Origin: Dongia_A sp035695765
GTDB lineage: Bacteria > Pseudomonadota > Alphaproteobacteria > Dongiales > Dongiaceae
Assembly (NCBI GenBank): GCA_035695765.1
Contig: DASRRI010000150.1
Span: 1-64,000, forward strand
Reading direction: 5' to 3'
Length of the DNA stretch: 64,000 nt
Below the pieces are notes generated by a model. It had not been told where the DNA came from. It searched no databases and was given only the letters and a program-made list of their open reading frames with translations. Numbering within the stretch: position 1 is the first letter of the stretch; each line of letters opens with the position of its first letter. The translations under genes and the position numbers were made by a program. Positions 9,161-18,656 of the stretch are shown here, piece after piece.

Positions 9161-9469
9161 GTGAGCGTCATTTCGTCATCGACTGTGATCGAGATGGCAG
9201 GTCAAGCCGCATGTCGGCATCCTTGCGCGTTTTGCAATATCTCGAAGCGGCCACGTGCCGCTTCTTTAGGCGCTGGACGCAGTCAATGTGCGGAGGCGCT
9301 GTTTTTGGGGCTGGCTTCGCTGTGCGATGGCCGGCTTTCCCCCGGGCGCGGCCCACGGTCAGCCCCGACTGCCGCGCTGAACCTAATCATTTCGGGGCGG
9401 CTTTCCAACAGCTTTTTTAACAGCCCTGGGTTGCATCTGTGGATTTAGGCCAAGTCATTGAAACATATG
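9161..9469. other. Intergenic gap between prmC and the DUF4167 gene
   Basis: About 309 bases without a supportable gene. On the minus strand it is the 3' flank of prmC and the upstream region of the DUF4167 gene. A short A/T run (TTTTTTAA near 9412-9420) and the related pair GCTGTTA/GCTGTTG are present but form no convincing hairpin. I see no RNA gene. Confidence 0.4.
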
Positions 9470-10315
9470 TTATTTTTTGAACAGAACGCAGCGCGGCACG
9501 CCTGCCAGATCATCGACCGTGGCAATATGCAGCAACCGTGCCGCATGGCCGATCTCGATCACCGAATCGGTCTGCCCCAGGCCCACTTCGAACGCAACGA
9601 GCCCGCCCACCTTCACGAGCCGCGCGGCTGCGTCGGCGAGATGGCGATAGGCGTCAAGGCCATCCGGGCCGCCATCCAGCGCGATCGGCGGCTCGAATAG
9701 CGACACTTCCGGCTGCAGAGTCTGGATCGCCTCTGTTGGGATGTAAGGCGGATTGGAGATGACGACGTCAAAGAAGGGGACCAGCGCCCGGTCCCAATTG
9801 CGCAGGCGGAACTGGGCGCGATCGCGAAGGCCAAGATTGACCGCATTCTCGATCGCGACGTCCAGCGCCCGCGGGGAGATGTCGATGCCGAGGCCGGTCG
9901 CATTCGGCAGTTCATGCAGCAGTGCAAGCAACAGGCAACCGGTACCGGTTCCGAAATCGAGCAGACGCAACGGCGCCTTGCGATTCTCGATCCGGTCGAG
10001 CACCGCCTGCACCAGGGTTTCGGAATCCGGCCGTGGCACCAGCGTGTCCGGTGTCACGACGAAGTCGAGCGACCAGAACTCCCGCTTGCCGAGGATGTGC
10101 GCGATGGGCTGCCGGTCGGCGCGGCGCGCGATAAACTCGTCGAACAGGGCGATGGCCGCCTCGTCGACCGTCCGTTCGGGATAGGCGATCTGCATGGCAA
10201 CAGGAATGTCCGCGGCGACCTGCAGCAACAGGCGCGCATCGCGCAGCGGACCTTCGACCCCGGCCAGAGCGAGCCGCTGCTGCGCCTCGCTTAGCAGCGT
10301 TCGGATGTCCGTCAC
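9470..10315 (-). CDS. prmC: Peptide chain release factor N5-glutamine methyltransferase
   Basis: Methylates the glutamine of the GGQ motif in release factors, using SAM. The 281 residues contain the SAM-binding loop DFGTGTGCLLL (about 118-128) and the catalytic NPPYIP (about 186-191) that holds the glutamine side chain. Its GTG start overlaps the prfA stop by four bases (GTGA), so its substrate RF1 and the modifying enzyme are translationally coupled, a classic arrangement. Confidence 0.95.
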   Translation of the reverse strand: MTDIRTLLSEAQQRLALAGVEGPLRDARLLLQVAADIPVAMQIAYPERTVDEAAIALFDEFIARRADRQPIAHILGKREFWSLDFVVTPDTLVPRPDSETLVQAVLDRIENRKAPLRLLDFGTGTGCLLLALLHELPNATGLGIDISPRALDVAIENAVNLGLRDRAQFRLRNWDRALVPFFDVVISNPPYIPTEAIQTLQPEVSLFEPPIALDGGPDGLDAYRHLADAAARLVKVGGLVAFEVGLGQTDSVIEIGHAARLLHIATVDDLAGVPRCVLFKK

Positions 10316-11388
10316 TCCACTTCCGCCAGCCGCTCGGCCTGATCGTGCGCGATCAGCGCGTCGATCACTTCGTCGAGCGCAGCGCCCTCCATCACCTTGT
10401 CGAGCTTGTAGAGCGTGAGGTTGATGCGATGGTCGGTGCAGCGGCCTTGCGGGAAGTTGTAGGTGCGGATGCGTTCCGACCGGTCGCCGGACCCGACTTG
10501 GCTCTTGCGATGCGCGGCACGCTCGGCATCACGTTTCGACCGTTCAGCGTCATAGAGCCGCGCGCGCAGGATCTTCAGCGCCTTGGCTTTGTTCTTGTGC
10601 TGCGATTTCTCGTCCTGCTGCTGGACCACGACGCCGGTCGGGATATGGGTGATGCGGACCGCGCTGTCCGTCGTGTTGACCGACTGGCCGCCCGGGCCGC
10701 TGGAGCGGAACACGTCGATCCGCAGATCCTTCTCGTTGATTTCGATATCGACCTCTTCGGCTTCCGGCATCACGGCGACCGTCGCGGCGGAGGTGTGGAT
10801 GCGGCCCGAGGCTTCGGTCTCCGGCACGCGCTGCACGCGGTGCACGCCGGATTCGAACTTCAGCCGCGCGAACACGTTGCGCCCGGTGATGGTGGCGGTC
10901 GCTTCCTTGACGCCGCCGAGGCCGGTTTCGTTGACATCCATCTGCTCGAACTTCCAGCCCTTGAGCGCGGCATAGCGCGCATACATGCGGAACAGGGCCG
11001 CGGCGAACAAGGCCGCCTCCTCGCCACCAGTTCCGGCGCGCACCTCCAGGATCGCGTTGCGCTCGTCCGCCTCGTCCTTGGGCAGGAGCATGAGCTTCAC
11101 TCTGTGCTCCAGCTCCGGCACACGCGCCCGCAGCGCGACCACCTCGTCCTCGACCAGTAGCCGCATCTCGGCCTCGGTCTTGGGATCGCTCGCCAGCGCT
11201 TCCAGGTCCATGAGCTCGCGCTTCGCGATCTTCCATTGCTGGATCGCCTCGACCAGAGGCGTCAGGTCGGAATATTCCTTCGAATTGCGGGCGTAGGCCT
11301 GCGCGTCCTTCGGATCGGGACTTGCCAGCAGGGCGGCCAACTCATCATGCCGCTTCACCACGCGATCGAGCTTTGGTTCCAAGCTCAC
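10312..11388 (-). CDS. prfA: Peptide chain release factor 1
   Basis: Terminates translation at UAA and UAG. The 358 residues match RF1 length. The peptide-anticodon PxT motif is in VPETEASGRIHTS and the catalytic GGQ in SSGPGGQSVNTTDSAVR (about 226-242). RF1 rather than RF2 is supported by the PxT (not SPF) motif. A GTG start lies three bases after the stop of the upstream glutamyl-tRNA-reductase-like gene, and the gene overlaps prmC downstream. Confidence 0.96.
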   Translation of the reverse strand: MSLEPKLDRVVKRHDELAALLASPDPKDAQAYARNSKEYSDLTPLVEAIQQWKIAKRELMDLEALASDPKTEAEMRLLVEDEVVALRARVPELEHRVKLMLLPKDEADERNAILEVRAGTGGEEAALFAAALFRMYARYAALKGWKFEQMDVNETGLGGVKEATATITGRNVFARLKFESGVHRVQRVPETEASGRIHTSAATVAVMPEAEEVDIEINEKDLRIDVFRSSGPGGQSVNTTDSAVRITHIPTGVVVQQQDEKSQHKNKAKALKILRARLYDAERSKRDAERAAHRKSQVGSGDRSERIRTYNFPQGRCTDHRINLTLYKLDKVMEGAALDEVIDALIAHDQAERLAEVE

Positions 11389-11391
11389 TTG

Positions 11392-12663
11392 TCAGTCTTC
11401 CTTGTCGTTCAAGCCAAAGAGGCGGCGCAAGGCCGCCTCGAGATCCTTGGTCGGCGCCGCCGCCTTCAACGCGACGCTTGGATGATGGAGCAGCTTGTTG
11501 ATCAAGCGCCGCGTCGCTTCCGCCGCATCGATGCCGGGCTGCGCCAGCACTTCGGCGCGATGCTGCTCGAAATGGCGATGCAGGTCGGCAATCACCGGCG
11601 CCGCCACCTGCTCTGTCAACTGCCGGCGGAAGGATGCCACCGATTGATCCACGATGCGCCAGGCTTCCTCCGCTTCGCTGGCGCGATGCTGGCGCCCCGC
11701 CATCGCCAGCCGCTCCAGATCGTCGAGCGTATAGAGGAACGCGTCATCGAGACTGCCGATCCGCGTGTCCATATCGCCCGGCACGCCACTGTCGATCAAG
11801 AAGATCGGCCGCCGCTTGCGGGCCTTCAGCGCGGCCTTGACCATCTCGACCGATACGAATTCGGCACCGAGGTCGAGGGCGCTGACCACCAGATCCGCCA
11901 CTGCCAGCGCTTCGCGCAACTCGCCGAACGGCCGCCAATGGGCATGATTGCGCTCCGCCCAGGCTTTGGCGCGGCGCTCCTGCGGGTGGACCATGGTCCA
12001 GCGCTTCAGGCCGGTCGCCGACACCTGCTCGAAGATCAGCTCCGCCATGTCGCCGTCGCCCACCAGCAGCCCGCCGAGGCCGCTGACATCGCCATGCATG
12101 CGCCGCAGCACGCTCACCGCGCACGCGGCCATGGAGACCGACTGGCCAGCGATGCCGGTCTCATGGCGCACGCGCTTGGCAGCCTGATAGGCGGCCTCGA
12201 GGATGCGATCGAGCTCCGGGCCGCTCATGCCGGCATGTTGCGCCAGCTGCTGCAATTCCTTCACTTGGCCAAGGACTTGCGGCTCGCCCACGATCTGGCT
12301 TTCGAGCGAAGCGGCGACCGCGAAGGCGTAGCGCAAGGCCGCTGCGTCGGCGAGGGCATGCAGGCGAGGCACGATCTCTGCCTCGGTCACGCCGCCGGCT
12401 TCAGCCAGCAGCCCGGTCAATCTCGTTTGAGTCGCGGCGGCATCCGGCGTCACGCACCAGACTTCGCAGCGATCGCAGGTGACGACGGCCATTGCCTGAT
12501 CGATGCCGCCTTCGCGGCAGCGGCCGAGCAGCCGCAGCACATCTCCGGCATCGCCCTGCAGGCGCTCGCGCAGCAATTGCGGCCCGGTCCGGTGATTGAC
12601 CCCGACGATCAGGAATGTCGCGTCGCCTACCCCATGCCGGCGGACTTCACTGATAAGGCGCAA
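11392..12663 (-). CDS. hemA: Divergent glutamyl-tRNA reductase-like protein
   Basis: Family member that would reduce glutamyl-tRNA to glutamate-1-semialdehyde for tetrapyrrole synthesis. The 423 residues keep the catalytic-cysteine region as TCDRCEVW (normally TCNR.E), the GEPQVLGQVKE motif and the C-terminal LLHHPSVALK dimerisation helix. The nucleotide-binding domain has drifted: GDGDMAE is kept, but the usual PRD(I/V)(D/E)P reads VPGDMD, and the NRT segment is replaced by HPQERRA. Start is TTG, overlapping the hisS stop by 17 bases. Most alphaproteobacteria make ALA by ALA synthase, so whether this enzyme feeds heme synthesis is uncertain. Confidence 0.75.
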   Translation of the reverse strand: MRLISEVRRHGVGDATFLIVGVNHRTGPQLLRERLQGDAGDVLRLLGRCREGGIDQAMAVVTCDRCEVWCVTPDAAATQTRLTGLLAEAGGVTEAEIVPRLHALADAAALRYAFAVAASLESQIVGEPQVLGQVKELQQLAQHAGMSGPELDRILEAAYQAAKRVRHETGIAGQSVSMAACAVSVLRRMHGDVSGLGGLLVGDGDMAELIFEQVSATGLKRWTMVHPQERRAKAWAERNHAHWRPFGELREALAVADLVVSALDLGAEFVSVEMVKAALKARKRRPIFLIDSGVPGDMDTRIGSLDDAFLYTLDDLERLAMAGRQHRASEAEEAWRIVDQSVASFRRQLTEQVAAPVIADLHRHFEQHRAEVLAQPGIDAAEATRRLINKLLHHPSVALKAAAPTKDLEAALRRLFGLNDKED

Positions 12664-13891
12664 GGGACTCGATCAGCGTGTCGAGCGGCACCTCGCGCTG
12701 CTCGCCGCTGTCGAGATCGCGCAGGGCGGCGACATTCTTGGCAAGCTCGTTCTCGCCCAGGATCACCGCGACGCGGGCGTTCAGCTTGTTGGCGCGCTTC
12801 ATGCGCTTGCCCATGTTGCCGGAATAGCCGAGATCGGCGGGCAATCCCGCCTCACGAAGCCGGCCGGCGAGGATGAGCGCCCGGCGCTCCGCTTCCTCGC
12901 CGATCGGCACCAGAGCGATCGGCCGGCGCGTTGCCGGCTCTTCCTTCAGCAGCATCATGCAGCGCTCGACACCGCTGGCCCAGCCGACGCCCGGCGTCTC
13001 CGGCCCTCCCATGATGCCGATGAGGCCGTCATAGCGGCCGCCGCCCATCACGGTGCCCTGTGCGCCGAGGTCGTCGGAGATGATCTCGAAGCAGGTGTGG
13101 CAATAATAGTCGAGCCCCCGTACTAGGCGCGGATTGACGGAATGCGGGATGCCGATCGCCTCCAGCCCTTCCAGCACACGCGCGAAGAAGTCGCGGCTCG
13201 CCTGGTTCAGATGCTCGGAGTAGACCGGCGCGTTGGCGACGATCTGCCTGTCGCCCTCGTCCTTGGAATCGAGGATGCGCATGGGATTGCGCTCGAGCCG
13301 TTCGACACTCTCCCTGCTCAGCTTGTCCTTGTGGCCGGAGAGATAGGACACCAGCACGTCGCGATAGGTCTTGCGGCTTTCAGTATCACCCAGCGAATTG
13401 ATCTCGAGATAACAGCGGTCCCACACGCCGATGCGCCGCAGGAACTCGACCCCGACCGCGATGATCTCCACATCGCCCAGCGGGTCCGCGACTCCCAGCA
13501 GTTCCAACCCGGTCTGGTGGAACTGCCGCAGGCGGCCCTTCTGCGGGCGCTCGTAGCGGAACATCGGACCGCTGTAGAAATACTTGAGTGGTACATGCTG
13601 CGCGAGGCCGCCGGAGATGAAAGCGCGCGCGACGCTCGCCGTGCCTTCCGGCCGCAGGGTGATGGTCTCCCCGCCGCGATCGGTGAAGGTGTACATCTCC
13701 TTGGTCACGATGTCGGAGGTGTCGCCGAGCGTGCGCTTGAAGACTTCGGAGAATTCGAAGATCGGGGTCTCGACCTCGAGATAGCCGGCGCATTCCGCCG
13801 CTTCGCGTGCCGTGTCGACGACGTGCCGATAGCGGCGCATCTCGTCCGGCAACAGATCATGCGTGCCGCGAACCGGCTGAAGCTGGGACAC
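12647..13891 (-). CDS. hisS: Histidyl-tRNA synthetase
   Basis: Charges tRNA-His. Class II synthetase of 414 residues with motif 1 region near LQPVRGTHDLLP, motif 2 FRYERPQKGRLRQFHQ, the histidine-specific LVRGLDYYCHTCFEI and motif 3 GVGWASGVERCMML; the C-terminal anticodon-binding domain is complete. The start is GTG at 13891, preceded at good spacing by AGGAAGG; the same frame runs 29 codons further upstream but without family similarity. It lies between ispG and the hemA-like gene in a leftward operon. Confidence 0.95.
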   Translation of the reverse strand: MSQLQPVRGTHDLLPDEMRRYRHVVDTAREAAECAGYLEVETPIFEFSEVFKRTLGDTSDIVTKEMYTFTDRGGETITLRPEGTASVARAFISGGLAQHVPLKYFYSGPMFRYERPQKGRLRQFHQTGLELLGVADPLGDVEIIAVGVEFLRRIGVWDRCYLEINSLGDTESRKTYRDVLVSYLSGHKDKLSRESVERLERNPMRILDSKDEGDRQIVANAPVYSEHLNQASRDFFARVLEGLEAIGIPHSVNPRLVRGLDYYCHTCFEIISDDLGAQGTVMGGGRYDGLIGIMGGPETPGVGWASGVERCMMLLKEEPATRRPIALVPIGEEAERRALILAGRLREAGLPADLGYSGNMGKRMKRANKLNARVAVILGENELAKNVAALRDLDSGEQREVPLDTLIESLAPYQ

Positions 13892-13937
13892 CGAAGAACC
13901 TTCCTGGAAAAGTTGCGCGCGCGGGCGGCGAGCGAGG

Positions 13938-15083
13938 CTAGGCGGCGCTGCTGGCAGCCGGTTTCTCAGCCTCTTCATTCGCCGCCTTCGCCTCTTCGAT
14001 CTCGGCCGCCTTCTTCTCGATCAGCTCGGCCATATGCTCGACGATGTCCTGGTCCTTCAGGCGGTGGTGCTGCTGCCCGGCGAGGTAGACCATATGCGTG
14101 TTGTTGCCGCCGCCGGTGAAGCCGATGTCGGTCTCGCGCGCTTCGCCCGGGCCGTTCACCACGCAGCCGATGATGCTGACGGTCATCGGCGTGGTGATGT
14201 GGCTGATGCGCTTTTCCAGCGCTTCCACCGTCTTGATCACGTCGAAATTCTGCCGTGCGCAGGACGGGCAGGAGATGAGGTTGACGCCACGATGCCGCAG
14301 GTTCAGCGACTTCAGCATCTCATAGCCGACCTTCACCTCTTCGGTGGGATCGGCAGAGAGCGAGACGCGCACGGTGTCGCCGACGCCCGACCACAGCAGC
14401 ATGCCGAGGCCGATCGAGGATTTGACTGTCCCCGTGCGCAGGCCGCCCGCCTCGGTGATGCCGATATGGAGCGGATAGTCGCACGCCTCAGCCAGCGCCT
14501 GGTAGGCCGCCACGGCCAGGAACACGTCGGACGCCTTCACGCTGATCTTGAAATCGAAGAAATCGTGGTCCTCGAGGATCTTCGCGTGATTGAGCGCGGA
14601 TTCGACCATCGCCTCCGGGCACGGCTCCCCATAGCGCTCCAGCAATTCGCGCTCCAGGCTGCCGGCATTGACGCCGATGCGCATGGAGCAGCCGTGATCC
14701 TTGGCCGCCTGCACAACGTCTTTAACGCGCTGGGCGTTGCCGATATTGCCGGGATTGATGCGCAGGCATGCGGCGCCCGCCTTGGCCGCCTCGATGCCGC
14801 GCTTGTAGTGGAAATGGATGTCCGCAACGATCGGGATCTTGGCCGCCTTCACGATTTCCGGCAGCGCCGCCGTCGATTCCTCGTCCGGACAGGAGACGCG
14901 GACGATGTCGCAGCCCGCCGCCTCGATCTCCTGGATCTGCTTGATGGTCGCGGCCGCGTCCGCCGTCAGCGTGTTGGTCATGGTCTGGACGGTGATCGGC
15001 GCGTCGCCGCCCACCAGCACCGATCCCACCCGGATCTGCCGGGACTTGCGACGGCTGATGTCACGATAGGGGCGGACGCTCAT
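13938..15083 (-). CDS. ispG: 4-hydroxy-3-methylbut-2-enyl diphosphate synthase
   Basis: Fe-S enzyme of the MEP isoprenoid pathway converting MEcPP to HMBPP. The 381 residues show the N-terminal TIM-barrel signature RKSRQIRVGSVLVGGDAPI and the C-terminal cluster ligands in SCPSCARQ and GCVVNGPGEAR. A Lys/Glu/Ala-rich tail of about 25 residues extends past the conserved domain. GGAAAG precedes the ATG. It is immediately upstream of hisS. Confidence 0.96.
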   Translation of the reverse strand: MSVRPYRDISRRKSRQIRVGSVLVGGDAPITVQTMTNTLTADAAATIKQIQEIEAAGCDIVRVSCPDEESTAALPEIVKAAKIPIVADIHFHYKRGIEAAKAGAACLRINPGNIGNAQRVKDVVQAAKDHGCSMRIGVNAGSLERELLERYGEPCPEAMVESALNHAKILEDHDFFDFKISVKASDVFLAVAAYQALAEACDYPLHIGITEAGGLRTGTVKSSIGLGMLLWSGVGDTVRVSLSADPTEEVKVGYEMLKSLNLRHRGVNLISCPSCARQNFDVIKTVEALEKRISHITTPMTVSIIGCVVNGPGEARETDIGFTGGGNNTHMVYLAGQQHHRLKDQDIVEHMAELIEKKAAEIEEAKAANEEAEKPAASSAA

Positions 15084-15233
15084 TCATCAATCTTTCCTGT
15101 TGGCGCAATTCATCGGGCGCGCCATGAGGCACGCCACATGGGCCAGAAGATGCGCTGCCGGGGGCAAAAGATCAAGCCTGCTGCCCCAGGCTCAACCATT
15201 TGAAATAGAATGGTAATCCAGTTCCGCGGGGGA

Positions 15234-16271
15234 CTATTGCGCGCTCGACGTGGCCTTGAAGGCACTGCCGTCCTTCAGCTTTTTCGCATCGAGGGGGATA
15301 TCGCGCTTCACCAGGCCCACCGTTCCCAGGCTTTTCAGCTTCTTGCCGTTGAGCAGAATCTCGACGCCGCCTGCATTGCCGGTGGTGAGGGTGAGGCCCG
15401 TTTCCTCCTCTGGCACCGTATACGTCTCGCCGGCACGCAGCACGCGGGAGAACACCACCTCTTTGTTGGCGTTGGTGATCTGGATCCAGCTCTCCAACCG
15501 CGCCCGCACCACGATCTTGCCGGCCTTGGCCTCCGCGTCCGCGGCGGGCTCCTGCTGCGGCGGGGATTCCTCGGTTACATCCTCGCCGGTGCTGGCGACG
15601 TCGGCCTCCGGCGGGACCTGGTCTTCGGTGGCGGAGGGCGTCTCGCTTGGTGCCGGCGCCGGTGCTGGCTCGGCGGGGGCGCTTGCTTCGGCACCGCTCG
15701 GCGAGGGAGCCGGCGGCTTGGCCGCCTGGTCGACGGCAGGAGTCGGGGGTTCGGCCGGCGCGGGTTCCGGCGCCGGCGCCTGAGGGGTCTCGACCGCCGC
15801 CGTCTGGGTCTCATCCTCATCGCTGCCATTGCGGGAGAGAAAGGCCCAGGCGCCATAGATCGCCAGGATCAGGACCACCATTGCGGCAATGACGATGACA
15901 GGCGGTAGCGCAGCCTGCGCCACGCCGGCTGCCGGCGGGGGCTCGGCGGCTTCCGCGCGCTTCTCGTCCCGTTTGCGATGACCGGCCAATTCGGCGTGGT
16001 AATCGGTGATCAGGCGATTGCCATCGAAGCCGAGATAATCGGCATAGGTGCGAATATAGCCGATCATGTAGGCGGTGCCCGGCAGTTCCTTGCGGCGCCC
16101 GTCCTCGATCGCTTTGAGATAAATCTGCTTGATGTGAGTGGCGGCAGAGATGGTGCGCAGATCCTGGCCCACCTCTTCACGGCGACGCCGCAGCATCACG
16201 CCGATTTCGGCCAGCCCGCCGCCCGCGGCCCGGTTCGTCTCAGTGGTGCCCGCCCCGTCCATCATGCTCAT
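15234..16271 (-). CDS. RodZ-like helix-turn-helix membrane protein
   Basis: Likely cytoskeletal/shape factor of the RodZ type. The 345 residues run: cytoplasmic N-terminal HTH (about 20-85; LRRRREEVGQDLRTISAATHIKQIYLKAIEDG), one membrane helix (about 124-145), a Pro/Ala/Glu-rich periplasmic spacer (about 155-245) and a C-terminal DUF4115 beta domain (about 255-335) ending at LKDGSAFKATSSAQ. This order is the RodZ architecture. No mreB is nearby; the gene sits upstream of ispG, as is common for RodZ-like genes (ispG follows 150 bases later). Confidence 0.85.
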   Translation of the reverse strand: MSMMDGAGTTETNRAAGGGLAEIGVMLRRRREEVGQDLRTISAATHIKQIYLKAIEDGRRKELPGTAYMIGYIRTYADYLGFDGNRLITDYHAELAGHRKRDEKRAEAAEPPPAAGVAQAALPPVIVIAAMVVLILAIYGAWAFLSRNGSDEDETQTAAVETPQAPAPEPAPAEPPTPAVDQAAKPPAPSPSGAEASAPAEPAPAPAPSETPSATEDQVPPEADVASTGEDVTEESPPQQEPAADAEAKAGKIVVRARLESWIQITNANKEVVFSRVLRAGETYTVPEEETGLTLTTGNAGGVEILLNGKKLKSLGTVGLVKRDIPLDAKKLKDGSAFKATSSAQ

Positions 16272-16349
16272 TCATCTGCCCGGAACACTTGAGGAATCCT
16301 GTCGAGATTCCGCTCTTGCCCTCGTGCCGCCGGAACGTCGTATCGCGTT

Positions 16350-16363
16350 GGTATATATATACC
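16350..16363. promoter_or_regulatory. 14-bp TA palindrome upstream of the RodZ-like gene
   Basis: GGTATATATATACC is a perfect 14-bp palindrome in an otherwise GC-rich interval between ptsP and the RodZ-like gene, about 80 bases upstream of the latter's start. It could be an extended -10 region or an operator. No matching -35 stands out, so the role is unresolved. Confidence 0.35.
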
Positions 16364-16385
16364 CCGCCCCGGACCTCGCAATCTG

Positions 16386-18653
16386 TCAAAGGGGTATCTT
16401 GTGATCCAACGCATAATCCAGCAGCGCGCTCCTCAAGGACGGTCCGTCCAGGTGGCGGACGGTCTGCCAGTAACCTTCTAACCCACTGAAATCCAGGCTC
16501 CGGATGGTGGCCCGCATCGGCAGCACCCGGGGCGGCGCCATCGACAACGCCCGGTAGCCAAGGCACAGCAACACCATTGCTGCCAGCGGATCGCCAGCCA
16601 TCTCGCCGCACAACCCGAATGGCTTGCCAGCCTCGCTCGCCGCGCGCGCCACCTCCCCCAGTGCCCGCCTCATGGCAGGCGCCAGCGTGTCGTACCGCCC
16701 AGCCGCAGCCGGATTATCCCGATCCGCTGCAAACAGAAATTGCTGCAGATCGTTGCTGCCGACCGACAGAAAATCGACCCGCTGCAGCAGTTCCGGCAGT
16801 TGCCACAGCAGGGCCGGCACCTCCACCATCGCACCAACCCGAAGCTCGCTGGGCAATGTGATGTTGCGGCGCGCCTGGCGCTGCAGCTCCAGATCCAGCA
16901 GGCGCCGGCAGGAATCGAACTCCGCGATCTCCGTCACCATCGGAAACATGACGGAGAGCTTGCGTCCCGACGCGGCATTCATCATGGCGCGGAGCTGCTG
17001 GCGCAGCATGGCAGGCCGGTCGAGCGCGATGCGGATGGCGCGCCAGCCCATCGCCGGATTCTCCTCCGGAGCGCGGTTCCAATACGGCAACACTTTGTCC
17101 GACCCGATATCGAGGGTGCGGAAGATGACGGTGCGGTCGCCGGCGCCATCCAGCACCTTGCGATAGATCTCGGTCTGGCGCGCCACATCGGGGTATTCGT
17201 GCGAGATCATGAAGGGGATCTCGGTGCGATAGAGCCCGACGCCCGCAGCGCCGGTCGCCGCCAGCTGCGGCACGTCCATCAGCAGGCCGGCATTGATGTT
17301 GAGATCGATGTTGATTCCATCCAGCGTCACGGCCGGCAGGTCGCGGATCGCTTCATAGGCTTCGCGCTTCACCAGACGCTGGCGCATGCTTTCCGCGAAC
17401 GCCTGCTGGATGTCCTCCGACGGCCGGATGAACAAGGTGCCGTTGTCGCCGTCGATCACCAGCGGATCGCCGTCGCCGACCTTCTGCATCAGCTCCTGGC
17501 AGCGGCCGAGCACGGGAATGTCGAGCGCGCGTGCGACGATCGCGACATGCGCGTTCTGCGACCCTTCCTCCAGCACAAGGCCCTTCAGCCGGTTCCGGTC
17601 ATAATCCAGCAGATCGGCGGGGCCCATGGTGCGCGCGACGACGATCGCTTCTTCCGGCAGGCGCCGCAGGGTTGGAACGTCCGCGCCCAGCAAGTGACGC
17701 AGCAAGCGGTTGGCGAGATCGTCGAGGTCGGCGAGACGCTCGCGCAGATAGGGATCGGTCACTTCGCGCATGCGGGCGCGGGTGTCGTTCTGCACCTTCT
17801 GCACCGCCGCTTCCGCCGTCAGACCGGATTGCACCGCCTCCATCATGCGGTTGCGCCAGCCCTGGTCCTGCGCGAACAAACGGTAGGTCTCCAGCACCTC
17901 GAAATGCTCGCCGTGGCCGCCAAGATCGCCGGCGCTCAGCATCTGGTCGATGGAGCTCTGCATTTCCATCAAGGCAGCCGCCAGGCGCTCGGACTCCCGC
18001 CCGGGATCCTCGGCAACCAGCTGCTGGAGCTGCAAGGTCGCCTGATGCAGGACAGCGACCCCGCGCGCAAGGCCCTGGCAGAGCGTAACACCATCGAGCC
18101 GCAGGGGCAGCACGGCGATGCCATCGCCCGGCCGCAGCTCCTCCTGGCTGACCAGCTCGCCGCTCGCTACCAGCTCGGCCAGCACCATGGCGACGGTCTC
18201 GAGGGTCTCGATCTCTTCTTCGCTATATTGCCGGCGCGTGCGGTTCTGGATGACCAGCACGCCGATGACCCGGCCGGCGCGCAGGATCGGGACGCCCATC
18301 AAGGATTGGAACAGCTCTTCGCCGGTTTCCGGGCGATAGGCGAATTGCGGATGGTGCTGGGCATCCGCCAGCGCCAGCGGCCGCGCATGACTGGCGACGT
18401 CGCCGACCAGGCCTTCACCTACCCGCAGGCGCGTCTTGTGCACGGCTTCTTTCTTGAGGCCCTCGGTCGCGAACAGCTCCAGCACTTCGCCGGCGCGGAG
18501 CAGATAGATGGAGCAGACCTCCGCCACCATCTCGCCCGCGATCAGCTTGACGGTCTGGTCGAGGCGCACCTGCGCCGCGCCGCCACGCGCCATCACGTTG
18601 CGCAATCGCTTGAGCAACATGCGCGCTCCGGTGAGGCCTGGCGTTTCCGTCAT
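16386..18653 (-). CDS. ptsP: PTS-Ntr enzyme I (phosphoenolpyruvate-protein phosphotransferase)
   Basis: Starts the nitrogen-type phosphotransferase relay by passing phosphate from PEP to NPr. The 755 residues begin with a GAF domain (about 25-165) typical of the Ntr form, followed by the EI N-terminal domain, the phosphohistidine segment EEGSQNAHVAIVARALDIPVLG (about 357-378) and the PEP-binding barrel (RTLDIGSDKVLPY, NDLQQFLFAADRDNPAA, CGEMAGDP). No HPr or EIIA gene is in the window. It follows the nitronate-monooxygenase-like gene by three bases, implying co-transcription with lysC. Confidence 0.94.
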   Translation of the reverse strand: MTETPGLTGARMLLKRLRNVMARGGAAQVRLDQTVKLIAGEMVAEVCSIYLLRAGEVLELFATEGLKKEAVHKTRLRVGEGLVGDVASHARPLALADAQHHPQFAYRPETGEELFQSLMGVPILRAGRVIGVLVIQNRTRRQYSEEEIETLETVAMVLAELVASGELVSQEELRPGDGIAVLPLRLDGVTLCQGLARGVAVLHQATLQLQQLVAEDPGRESERLAAALMEMQSSIDQMLSAGDLGGHGEHFEVLETYRLFAQDQGWRNRMMEAVQSGLTAEAAVQKVQNDTRARMREVTDPYLRERLADLDDLANRLLRHLLGADVPTLRRLPEEAIVVARTMGPADLLDYDRNRLKGLVLEEGSQNAHVAIVARALDIPVLGRCQELMQKVGDGDPLVIDGDNGTLFIRPSEDIQQAFAESMRQRLVKREAYEAIRDLPAVTLDGINIDLNINAGLLMDVPQLAATGAAGVGLYRTEIPFMISHEYPDVARQTEIYRKVLDGAGDRTVIFRTLDIGSDKVLPYWNRAPEENPAMGWRAIRIALDRPAMLRQQLRAMMNAASGRKLSVMFPMVTEIAEFDSCRRLLDLELQRQARRNITLPSELRVGAMVEVPALLWQLPELLQRVDFLSVGSNDLQQFLFAADRDNPAAAGRYDTLAPAMRRALGEVARAASEAGKPFGLCGEMAGDPLAAMVLLCLGYRALSMAPPRVLPMRATIRSLDFSGLEGYWQTVRHLDGPSLRSALLDYALDHKIPL

Positions 18654-18656
18654 AAC

